Part shown: positions 1-7,207 of the stretch, piece by piece
How positions within the stretch are numbered: position 1 is the stretch's first letter
Layout: each line of letters begins with the position of its first letter
Assembly (NCBI GenBank): GCA_002299425.1
Contig: DBNW01000014.1
Span: forward strand, 1-62,007
Length of the DNA stretch: 62,007 nt
Source of the DNA: Methylococcaceae bacterium UBA662
Lineage (GTDB): Bacteria; Pseudomonadota; Gammaproteobacteria; Methylococcales; Methylomonadaceae
Reading direction: 5' to 3'
Translations under genes and position numbers: made by a program
The notes under the pieces: generated by a model
Told to the model about the DNA's origin: nothing
What the model saw: only the letters and a program-made list of their open reading frames with translations
The model's database searches: none

Positions 1-351
1 GGATGCGGTTGCCGGTGTTGCGTTTGGCTAGGAGCTGGTCGTGTTCGTTGCCCGGGGTGTAAGTCAACGGCCTTGATGAAGCCGTCCTCATCGACGTTGA
101 CAGGCGCCTTATACCCGTAAGTGCTGGTCTTCTTGCCGTTGTAGCCGGCTTCTTTGCAGCAGCAAGGCCTTGAACATCAACAGCGGCGGCCAGGCTTGCT
201 CGCCTTGCTTCTTGGCATGGATGCCGGACATCTGCTGCTCTATCGGCTTCCAATCAATCAATGGGTGAATACCGTCCAACGCTTCCAAGGCCACACGGTG
301 CTTGACAAGGGCGTCGCTTAAACTGGTTTGGGCTAGGTTCTTCCAGGACAT
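1..351 (-). pseudogene. IS5-family transposase, internally deleted and frameshifted
   Basis: The N-terminus (start ATG at 351, MSWKNLAQTSLSDALVKHR) is the recognisable leader of IS5-type DDE transposases and stays in frame to about KALLLQ. After that the reading frame continues into nonsense and stops at 109. A different minus frame picks up GYNGKKTSTYGYKAPVNVDED, which belongs much further along the transposase, so the first part of the catalytic domain has been deleted. Near position 60 the frame shifts again (TPGNEHDQLLAKRN is read from a third frame). With a deletion and at least two frame changes it cannot make an active enzyme. Seen directly: the three frames. Known: the family order of these segments. 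Confidence 0.8.
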
Positions 352-427
352 GGGCTGTTGCTCGGTCTTTGATAAAGGCTTATTGTGCCCGTTTTGGGGC
401 TTGGGGCTTGGGGTCGTGCAAAGGTCT
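1..427 (-). mobile_element. Remnant of an IS5-family insertion sequence
   Basis: The right-hand boundary is a terminal inverted repeat: read on the minus strand from 427 to 409 it is GAGACCTTTGCACGACCCC, a typical end for IS5-family elements. Inside it lies a damaged transposase gene (1-351). The other end lies outside the window, so total size and target duplication cannot be judged. The bases just inside the repeat carry a short GGGGCTT tandem. The element borders the 3' end of the PP-loop gene without interrupting it. Confidence 0.75.
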
Positions 428-475
428 CTGAATAATGCCGCCCATGCGGAACCGGCCTAGAGAACCGCGCACCGC

Positions 476-1519
476 TTAGATGTACCAGGCTTTCGGCAAT
501 GCTTCTTGTGGCAGCGGAATAACCGAAATCACCCGTTCCAAGCCGTCTTTGTCGGTAATCGCCACGTCCACGTGCGCCGCTGCCCGGCCTTGGCTGAAGC
601 GGGCGGTGATGCGCGCCGCTAGATGCAAATCTTCCGCAGACGGCTCGCCGTCCAGCAACACCAAGGGACCGTTGTGGTCTGTGACAGACAGGTGGATGAA
701 GGCTTTTTTGTAACCTGCCAAAAAGCGGTTTTCACCGTCTTCGCGGGAAACAATTAGCTTAAAGTTGGACGCAGGCCGAATGTGGCGACCGACTTTAAGC
801 AGCATGATATCGTCCAGTTCATAATCTTTGCGGCCTTGTGCCTGCCATAAATCGACTAATTTGGCTGAGTACGTCTTGTCCACCAGAAAACAGCAGCCGC
901 CCGCCGGTTGCGCGTAATCGCTAAAGCCGAATTGCTCGACCAACGCCATTTGCGGCTTGCGCGAGCGGCCGGTGATGCTGTGCAATTTTTCTCGGTCCAC
1001 CCAGCCTTCGCGTTCGGGTAGGGTTTCAGGCAGATTTTTCGCACACAACGGGCGCAGCAGCCGGTCTTCGGCACCGGATTTTTCGGCGATAATCGGCATG
1101 GTGTTGCGGCGTTGCGACATCGGGCGTTGGCCGATGACTTCGCCGGTGATGATGAAATCGAAATGGTTTTCCACAATCCACTGCTTGGCCTGGTTGACCA
1201 TGAAAATTTTACAGTCCAAGCACGGGTTAAGATGGGCACCGTAGCCGTGCTTGGGATTGATCAGTACCTTTTTGTAGGCTTCAATGACATCGACGATATG
1301 CAGCTTGATGCCTAATTGTTCGGCCACCCATAAGGCGTTGTTGCGTTTTGGCTTGTTTTGCCCCTTGGCGCGGATAGCATGGGTGTGGCCTTCAACACAA
1401 AAACCGGTGAAAAAATTGATGCCTTCGACATGAATGCCTTGTTCTATGACGGTCTTGGCAGCGAGCATGGAATCCAAACCGCCGGAAATCAGGGCCAGCG
1501 CTTTTTTGGGTGGGTTCAT
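476..1519 (-). CDS. PP-loop ATPase / ThiI-MnmA-like sulfurtransferase with C-terminal RNA-binding-like domain
   Basis: A 347-residue protein. The N-terminal half is a PP-loop adenylating domain: ISGGLDS at residues 11-17, a CxxC pair at Cys100/Cys103 (NPCLDCK) like the one in MnmA/TtcA-type tRNA thiolases, GEVIGQRPMSQRR near 126-138, and a vicinal Cys209-Cys210. Such enzymes adenylate a tRNA uridine and insert sulfur. The C-terminal ~120 residues resemble the small domain sometimes called NFACT-like, thought to bind RNA. Automatic pipelines often name these tRNA methyltransferase or ThiI, but no methyltransferase motif is visible. It is divergent from the persulfide dioxygenase gene and sits in a sulfur-handling neighbourhood, which fits a sulfur-transfer role. 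The exact substrate is unknown. Confidence 0.75.
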   Translation of the reverse strand: MNPPKKALALISGGLDSMLAAKTVIEQGIHVEGINFFTGFCVEGHTHAIRAKGQNKPKRNNALWVAEQLGIKLHIVDVIEAYKKVLINPKHGYGAHLNPCLDCKIFMVNQAKQWIVENHFDFIITGEVIGQRPMSQRRNTMPIIAEKSGAEDRLLRPLCAKNLPETLPEREGWVDREKLHSITGRSRKPQMALVEQFGFSDYAQPAGGCCFLVDKTYSAKLVDLWQAQGRKDYELDDIMLLKVGRHIRPASNFKLIVSREDGENRFLAGYKKAFIHLSVTDHNGPLVLLDGEPSAEDLHLAARITARFSQGRAAAHVDVAITDKDGLERVISVIPLPQEALPKAWYI

Positions 1520-1621
1520 AAGTTTAAGTTAATACTAAAAAAAACCGCCATTATACGCAGCGGGGTTCTGGTTCTTAAGTCTGGTGTTTACAAAAAGGGC
1601 CGCTTCGGTCTGACCAGGCGG

Positions 1622-1650
1622 TTGTCTTACGCGTAAAAACGTATTAGAAT
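1622..1650 (+). promoter_or_regulatory. Sigma-70-type promoter with overlapping palindrome for the persulfide dioxygenase gene
   Basis: TTGTCT (1622-1627), a 17-base spacer, then TAGAAT (1645-1650), in an AT-rich stretch about 60 bases before the ATG at 1713. The 10-base perfect palindrome TTACGCGTAA (1627-1636) overlaps the -35 edge and the spacer, where a repressor would be expected to bind. Hexamer match is 4/6 and 5/6. The operator role is inference. Confidence 0.5.
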
Positions 1651-1712
1651 TTAATTATAAACAAACTTGCAGCTGCCCAGCCCGATCCTTCAAGCCACAG
1701 GGAAACCACCGC

Positions 1713-2810
1713 ATGATCTTCAAACAACTGTTTGACCCAGAAACCTGGACTTACACCTATCTGATTGCTGACCCAGCCAGCCAGGAGGCCCTATTCATTG
1801 ACCCGGTCAACACCCACGTTGACCGTTATGAAGCCTTGCTCGATGAACATGCGCTGCACCTTAAATACACGCTGGAAACCCATGTCCATGCCGACCACAT
1901 CACCGCCGGCGGCTTGTTGCGCCAGCGTTTAGGTGCGCAGACGGCTGTTAGCGGCTTGTGCGGGGCGCAGACTGCCGATATTCAAATTCAAGATGGCGAT
2001 GTTTTTACCCTTGGCGAAAGCGAGCGCATCAAAGTAATCGCCACCCCCGGTCATACACCGGGAAGTCTTTCCTTTTTATGGCGCGACCGAGTATTGACCG
2101 GCGATTCTTTACTCATCGGCGGTTGCGGGCGGACGGATTTCCAAGGCGGCGACGCCGGGGCTTTGTACGATGGCATCACCCAACGGCTGTTCACCTTGCC
2201 GGATGAAACCCTGGTCTATCCGGGCCACGACTACCAAGGCCGCTGGGTCAGCAGCATGATTCAGGAGCGCACCACCAACCCGCGACTGGCTGGCAAAACC
2301 CGCGCTGAATTTATCGACATTATGGCTAACTTGAATTTGCCAAGGCCACGCTTGATTGACCAGGCCGTACCCGCCAACCGCTATTGCGGCTTGGAGGAAC
2401 ACGAACGCCAAGAAGCCATCGCCGTGCGTGAGTTCAACCGTCCGCAACGCGCGGTTTCCACCACTCAAGCAATGGTTGCCGAAGCCAAGCGGCAGATTAC
2501 CGAAGTGAATGCAGCGACAGCCCGGCAATTGCTGGCCGAGGGCGGTATGGTTTTGGTCGATACCCGCGAGGAAAGCGAATACGCCGCCGGCCATTTGGAC
2601 CACGCGCTGTTGCTGCCGCGTGGCGTGTTGGAATTTAAAATTGGCACCGTGCCGGAATTGGCGGACAAGGCCCAAGCTGTGCTGATTTATTGCCGCAGCG
2701 GCAACCGTTCGGCTTTGGCCGCAAACACCCTACAACAGTTAGGCTACACCCAGGTGCTGTCCTTAGCGGGGGGGTATGAGGCCTGGTGCAAAGAAACCGC
2801 TGAGGCGTGA
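1713..2810 (+). CDS. Persulfide dioxygenase fused to rhodanese (ETHE1-like, PRF type)
   Basis: 365 residues in two domains. Residues 1-245 form a metallo-beta-lactamase fold of the ETHE1 type: THVHADH (His57, His59, Asp61, His62), His113 in TPGHTPG, Asp131 in LTGDSL and His172 in PGHDY. By comparison with human ETHE1, His57/His113/Asp131 would hold the single iron that oxidises glutathione persulfide to sulfite. Residues 260-362 form a rhodanese domain with active-site Cys327 in CRSGNRS, able to move sulfane sulfur between glutathione persulfide and sulfite (thiosulfate). Such fusions are known in several bacteria. The sulfide:quinone oxidoreductase gene, source of the persulfide, lies 1.1 kb downstream on the same strand. 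Cytoplasmic; no signal peptide. Confidence 0.93.
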   Translation: MIFKQLFDPETWTYTYLIADPASQEALFIDPVNTHVDRYEALLDEHALHLKYTLETHVHADHITAGGLLRQRLGAQTAVSGLCGAQTADIQIQDGDVFTLGESERIKVIATPGHTPGSLSFLWRDRVLTGDSLLIGGCGRTDFQGGDAGALYDGITQRLFTLPDETLVYPGHDYQGRWVSSMIQERTTNPRLAGKTRAEFIDIMANLNLPRPRLIDQAVPANRYCGLEEHERQEAIAVREFNRPQRAVSTTQAMVAEAKRQITEVNAATARQLLAEGGMVLVDTREESEYAAGHLDHALLLPRGVLEFKIGTVPELADKAQAVLIYCRSGNRSALAANTLQQLGYTQVLSLAGGYEAWCKETAEA

Positions 2811-2876
2811 TCGGCTGCCATCTTGAGCGCATTACCCTGCTCAAACCGGATACCGGCCAAAGGCGTCGGCAGCCGA
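2811..2876. terminator. Nested hairpin between convergent genes (possible bidirectional terminator)
   Basis: An outer 9-base stem TCGGCTGCC (2811-2819) pairs with GGCAGCCGA (2868-2876). It encloses a 6-base stem TTGAGC (2823-2828) with GCTCAA (2839-2844), and a small CCGG/CCGG hairpin (2846-2849/2853-2856). It begins one base after the dioxygenase stop and ends 19 bases before the cyclophilin stop. There is no T run, so classical Rho-independent action is doubtful. Confidence 0.4.
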
Positions 2877-2895
2877 GCGCTTAGTGCAAGACCGA

Positions 2896-3744
2896 TCAAT
2901 TGCCCAGCCGGCTAAACAAAGCCGTGCAGTTGTGATTGCCTTGCGCGGTGTCGAGGCTGAGCGTGGGGTTAACACCGGCGCAGTCGCCGCGCCAACCACT
3001 GAACACATGACCGGCACTAGGCGTTGCCGTCAGCCGCAACGGGGTGCCGGCACGTTGACTGAAGTTACAGCGCGACCCGCAGGCAATGCCGGCGGGTGTG
3101 CTAGTGACGGTACCCGAACCGCGCCGCAAAATCCGGGTTCTGGAACGGCCGCCGCCGTATGCCGACGAAGCATACGCGGCTTCAATAAAAACCAGGCTTG
3201 CTGCACCGGTATAGGGAAGGGAATTGAAGCTGGCCAGGTTCATTATTCGGGTCGCCACATCCAGTCCGGCAATGACGGTACCGAACACCGCGTAACCGGG
3301 TACTGCCGGCGAGCGGTAGTCCAAACCCCGATTATCTTCGACATTAATATAAAACTGGGACGTTGCCGAATTGGGGATTTCGGTGCGGGCCATGGCAATG
3401 GTGCCGGCTACATTGCTGAGACCGTTGTTGGACTCTAAAACAATGGGCGGGTCGGTCGGCTTTATTTTGCCATCGGCTAAATTAAAGCCGCCACCTTGAA
3501 CGATGGCGATGGGTTCTTGGACGATGCGGTGTAGTAACGTGTTTCGGTAAAAATTTTTCTGGACATAGTCCATAAAATTATTGGCACTAACAGGCGCACG
3601 GGTGTAATCCAAGCGGATGGCAACCGTCCCCAAATTGGTTTGCAGCTCAACAAATTCGGGTTTTGTGGTGTTGGCACTGGCCATGTGGCAAATCGCCAGG
3701 CCAGCCGCCCAGGCCAGCCCGTGTTTGAAAGTTTTAGTCGCCAT
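2896..3744 (-). CDS. Exported cyclophilin-type peptidyl-prolyl isomerase with C-terminal InlB-like B-repeat
   Basis: 282 residues. A Sec signal peptide with likely cleavage after ASA at residue 24 sends it to the periplasm or beyond. Residues about 30-195 are a bacterial-type cyclophilin: LGTVAIRLDYTRAPVSANNF, the QGGGFN segment, and SQFYINVEDN lining the active site. The last ~80 residues are a separate beta-rich module of the divergent InlB B-repeat kind (LTATPSAGHVFSGWRGDC) with four cysteines that could form two disulfides. The pair is convergent with the dioxygenase gene and divergent from the sulfide oxidoreductase gene. The repeat may anchor the enzyme to a surface or extracellular partner (inference). 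Confidence 0.85.
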   Translation of the reverse strand: MATKTFKHGLAWAAGLAICHMASANTTKPEFVELQTNLGTVAIRLDYTRAPVSANNFMDYVQKNFYRNTLLHRIVQEPIAIVQGGGFNLADGKIKPTDPPIVLESNNGLSNVAGTIAMARTEIPNSATSQFYINVEDNRGLDYRSPAVPGYAVFGTVIAGLDVATRIMNLASFNSLPYTGAASLVFIEAAYASSAYGGGRSRTRILRRGSGTVTSTPAGIACGSRCNFSQRAGTPLRLTATPSAGHVFSGWRGDCAGVNPTLSLDTAQGNHNCTALFSRLGN

Positions 3745-3884
3745 AATTGTTCGGTGTCTGAAAGTGTTGGAGAGTTTATGTTACACAAGAACACGCCGTA
3801 ACGCGAAAGGCCTCGCTTGGCTCTTCTGGCAGACACGGCGGGAAACAGTTGACGCAAATGCCGTTTAGGTGAACAGTAAAGACC

Positions 3885-3913
3885 GTTGCTTCAGTCCGAA
3901 CGGGTCAAGCAAC
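3885..3913. promoter_or_regulatory. Inverted repeat upstream of the sulfide:quinone oxidoreductase gene
   Basis: GTTGCTT (3885-3891) and AAGCAAC (3907-3913) are perfect inverted arms separated by 15 bases, ending 39 bases before the ATG at 3953. Position and symmetry suit a dimeric regulator site or an mRNA hairpin. No known regulator motif is recognised. A normal ribosome site GGAG lies at 3942-3945. Confidence 0.35.
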
Positions 3914-3952
3914 CTAAGTCAATACAAGCCACATTTTTAACGGAGCACTACC

Positions 3953-5206
3953 ATGTCAACCCAGCATTACTCTGTACTTATCATCGGCGGCGGCGCAGCC
4001 GGGGTTTCGGTTGCTAACACCCTGCGCCGGGCCAATAAAACCATGAGCATCGCCGTTGTCGAGCCGTCAGAACAGCATTATTACCAACCGGGTTTTACCC
4101 TGGTCGGCGGCGGTGTCTACACCTTACAGCAAACCCGGCGCAATCAAGCCGATTTACTGCCTAAGTCGGTCAACTGGATCAAAGAGTACACAGAAACTTT
4201 CCAGCCGGATGCCAACACCGTCACCCTGCGTTCGGGCGCTGTCATTGGGTACGATTTTTTGGTGGTTTGCCCCGGTTTGCAATTGGATTGGCACAAAGTT
4301 GAGGGCTTGCCCGAAACCCTGGGAAAAAACGGCGTGTGCAGCAATTATTCGCCTGAAACGGTGGCCTACACTTGGCAATGTATCCAACAGTTAGCCTCGG
4401 GTACGGCCTTGTTCACGCAGCCGCCGATGCCCATCAAATGCGCCGGCGCACCGCAAAAAATCATGTATTTGGCTGCCGACCGCTGGCGCAAAAAAGGCAT
4501 TCTGGACCAGTTCACCGTTGAATTTTGCACGGCCGGCCCTAGCCTGTTCGGAGTGCCGTTTTTTGCCAAAGCCCTAAGCCAGGTGGCCACCGGTTACGGC
4601 ATAAAGACCCATTTTAACTGCCACTTGGTAGCGATTGATGGCCCTAGCCAGACTGCGGTTTTTGAAATTACCGATGCCGACGGCAACCAGCGGCGCGAGC
4701 AAAAAAGCTTCGACATGATCCATGTTACGCCACCGCAAAGCGCGCCGGATTTTATCCAGCACAGCCCCTTGTCGCATACCTCCGGTTGGCTGGATGTCAA
4801 CGACAAAACCCTGCAACATCCGCGCTATGCCAATGTGTTCGGCTTAGGCGATGTGACCACCACGCCGAATGCAAAAACGGCGGCGGCGGTGCGTAAGCAA
4901 GTGCCGGTGGTGGTCGACAACATTCTGAATTTAAGCGACGGCAAAGCCCTGCGTGAAGGCTACGACGGCTACGGCTCTTGCCCGTTGACGACCTCGCTGG
5001 GCAAGGCCATGCTGGCCGAATTTGCCTACGGTGGCAAAGTGACGCCGTCGTTTCCGTTACTGGACCCGCGCAAAAACCGCAGGCTTTGGTGGTGGGGCAA
5101 GACCGTCGGCTTCCCGTGGTTGTATTGGCAAGTGATGTTAAAAGGCTACCGCATCGACATTCCGCATTTGGCCTGTTACGCCAAACGGTTTGTGGAAAAA
5201 GAGTAA
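3953..5206 (+). CDS. sqr: Sulfide:quinone oxidoreductase, mitochondrial-like type
   Basis: 417-residue FAD flavoprotein that oxidises H2S, passes electrons to membrane quinone and delivers the sulfane sulfur to an acceptor such as glutathione. The N-terminal dinucleotide motif is IIGGGAAG (10-17). The two redox cysteines are Cys163 in PIKCAGAPQKI and Cys343 in YDGYGSCPL, both contexts nearly word-for-word those of human SQOR. HVTPP (257-261) and the NVFGLGDVT FAD motif (294-302) follow. The C-terminal helices with LWWWGKTVGFPWLYW are suited to membrane attachment. It forms, with the upstream dioxygenase-rhodanese and the downstream SulP gene, the core of a mitochondrion-style sulfide oxidation route. 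Start supported by GGAG eight bases upstream. Confidence 0.93.
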   Translation: MSTQHYSVLIIGGGAAGVSVANTLRRANKTMSIAVVEPSEQHYYQPGFTLVGGGVYTLQQTRRNQADLLPKSVNWIKEYTETFQPDANTVTLRSGAVIGYDFLVVCPGLQLDWHKVEGLPETLGKNGVCSNYSPETVAYTWQCIQQLASGTALFTQPPMPIKCAGAPQKIMYLAADRWRKKGILDQFTVEFCTAGPSLFGVPFFAKALSQVATGYGIKTHFNCHLVAIDGPSQTAVFEITDADGNQRREQKSFDMIHVTPPQSAPDFIQHSPLSHTSGWLDVNDKTLQHPRYANVFGLGDVTTTPNAKTAAAVRKQVPVVVDNILNLSDGKALREGYDGYGSCPLTTSLGKAMLAEFAYGGKVTPSFPLLDPRKNRRLWWWGKTVGFPWLYWQVMLKGYRIDIPHLACYAKRFVEKE

Positions 5207-5344
5207 ACCGCAACACCGGCCCAAGTCTGTTGGTTTTACCGACGGCGGCTGTGTTGCAAAAGCAGGCTTTGGCCCTATTGCTTGCGCTTAAACCCTTCCC
5301 AGCGGCCTCCTGGCTTGCCACCGTAACCCACCGTATAACCCGTA

Positions 5345-7069
5345 ATGACTGAACGAATTGAACGCGCAGCGGTGCTTACCCGCCTGTTTCCGATTATCGG
5401 CTGGTTACGGGATTATCCGCGCCAGGCTTTCGGCGACGACTTGTTCGCCGGCATCATCACCGCCATCTTGCTGGTACCGCAAGGCATTGCTTATGCCATG
5501 CTGGCGGGCTTGCCGCCGCAATTAGGCCTGTACGCCAGCATCTTGCCGCCGGCGGTGTACGCCGTGTTGGGGACCAGCCGGGCGTTGTCGGTGGGACCGG
5601 TGTCGATTGCCGCGATCATGATTGCCAGTGCCTTAGCCGCTCCAGAAATCAAAATACTAGGGGACAGTGTCCACAGTGCCTTGGTGTTGTCGGCCGAGTG
5701 CGGGGTTATCATGCTGGCCATGGCGGCGCTACGCATGGGCGGTTTAGTCAATTTTATCAGCCACCCGGTGTTGACCGGGTTTACTACCGGTGCGGCTTTG
5801 TTGATCATGAGCAGCCAAATCCAGCCGTTGCTGGGTGTTAAAATACCCGCCTGCGGCTGGGACTGGGCTTGTTACCCGGCGGTTTGGCACAACGTCAAAA
5901 CACCGATTTTGGCGGTCGGGTTGGTCTCACTGCTGTTGCTGGTTTTTTTTGGTCAGCCATTGGCCACGCTGTTAAAAAAACTGGGCCTAAAGCTGTCCTG
6001 GGTGACGGCCGTCAGCAAGGCCGGGCCGTTGTTAACGGTGGGGTTGGCCACCTGGGCGGTCGGTCAATTTGACTTAAACGCCCACGGAGTGGCTTTGGTT
6101 GGGGCGGTCCCGGCGGGTTTGCCGCCGCTGGACTTCACTTTTTTAGAGGGTTCGCGCTGGCGACCTTTGTTGCCTTACGCCGCGTTTATCGCCTTGATCG
6201 CGTATGTGGAAAGCGTCGCCATCGCCAAGGTGACGGCTAATTTGCGCGGCGAAAAAATTGCCCCCAACCAAGAGTTGGTAGGGCTGGGCTTTGCCAACCT
6301 GGCCTCGGCACTAACCGGCGGTATGCTGGTGGCCGGCGGTTTTAGCCGGACGATGGTGAATTTTTCCGCCGGCGCGCGCAGTCAGTTGGCCATGTTGATT
6401 GCCGCCTCGTTGTTAGCGGTGGCCGTGGCGTTTTTCAGCACTTGGTTTGAGGCTATCCCCCAAGCCACTTTGGCGGCGATCATTTTGGTGGCCATTTTCC
6501 GCTTGGTCCGCCTCAAGCATATTGTTCACACCTGGCGCTACGACCCGGGCGACGGCAAAGCCGAATTGGCCACCTTGTTGGGGGTATTGGCATTGGGTCT
6601 GGAAGAGGGCATCGCCGTGGGCATTGCCTTAACTATCGCCTGCAATTTGCGTAAGGCTAGCCAGCCGCACATCGCCATCGTCGGTCGCATCCCGGAGACC
6701 GAACACTACCGCAACGTCAAGCGCCACAGCGTGCAGGTCTGGCATCACCTGCTGCTGGTGCGTATCGACGAAAGCATCACCTTTGCCAACGTCGGCTTTA
6801 TCGAAGAATTTTTACACGACGCGCTGCGGCAGCAACCGAATATCCGCCATATCGTTCTGATTTGTAACGCGGTCAACGACATTGACAGCACCGCTCTGGA
6901 AGCCTTGGAATCGTTCAACCACGCGGTTAAGGTGTTGGGCAAAACCCTAAACCTAGCCGAGACCAAAGGGCCGGTGCTGGATAAATTGCAAAAAACCGAT
7001 TTTCTCCAGCAGTTAGTGCCCGGACAGGTATTTTTTAGGACCGAGGATGCAGTCCGATCGTTAGGCTAA
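5345..7069 (+). CDS. SulP-family anion transporter with STAS domain
   Basis: 574 residues. About ten to twelve membrane segments occupy residues 20-425, including the conserved GIAYAMLAGLPPQLGLYAS stretch early on and FSRTMVNFSAGARSQLA later. A cytoplasmic STAS domain fills roughly 440-570 with the NDIDSTALEALE element. SulP proteins carry sulfate, bicarbonate or other inorganic anions, often with sodium or protons. Placed 138 bases after the sulfide oxidoreductase gene on the same strand, it could export or import sulfur oxyanions made by the pathway (inference). Substrate cannot be read from sequence. Confidence 0.88.
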   Translation: MTERIERAAVLTRLFPIIGWLRDYPRQAFGDDLFAGIITAILLVPQGIAYAMLAGLPPQLGLYASILPPAVYAVLGTSRALSVGPVSIAAIMIASALAAPEIKILGDSVHSALVLSAECGVIMLAMAALRMGGLVNFISHPVLTGFTTGAALLIMSSQIQPLLGVKIPACGWDWACYPAVWHNVKTPILAVGLVSLLLLVFFGQPLATLLKKLGLKLSWVTAVSKAGPLLTVGLATWAVGQFDLNAHGVALVGAVPAGLPPLDFTFLEGSRWRPLLPYAAFIALIAYVESVAIAKVTANLRGEKIAPNQELVGLGFANLASALTGGMLVAGGFSRTMVNFSAGARSQLAMLIAASLLAVAVAFFSTWFEAIPQATLAAIILVAIFRLVRLKHIVHTWRYDPGDGKAELATLLGVLALGLEEGIAVGIALTIACNLRKASQPHIAIVGRIPETEHYRNVKRHSVQVWHHLLLVRIDESITFANVGFIEEFLHDALRQQPNIRHIVLICNAVNDIDSTALEALESFNHAVKVLGKTLNLAETKGPVLDKLQKTDFLQQLVPGQVFFRTEDAVRSLG

Positions 7070-7207
7070 TGAAACGCCGCTGGCCGTAATTTTTGCGCTT
7101 GCCTGCCTTAAATAACAGAACAGTCGGCCACCTCTGCAGGGCAGTTGCGCCGGCTGCTGATTTGCCCGTATGATGGCCGGCTTGTGCCAGCCATGAACTC
7201 AAGCTTA

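Noticed and set aside
2109..2675. 188-codon minus-strand frame opposite the persulfide dioxygenase
   Set aside because: Fully antisense to a strongly conserved gene; composition is that of a shadow frame.
7070..7207. LexA operator before uvrA
   Set aside because: No CTGT-N8-ACAG pattern found.
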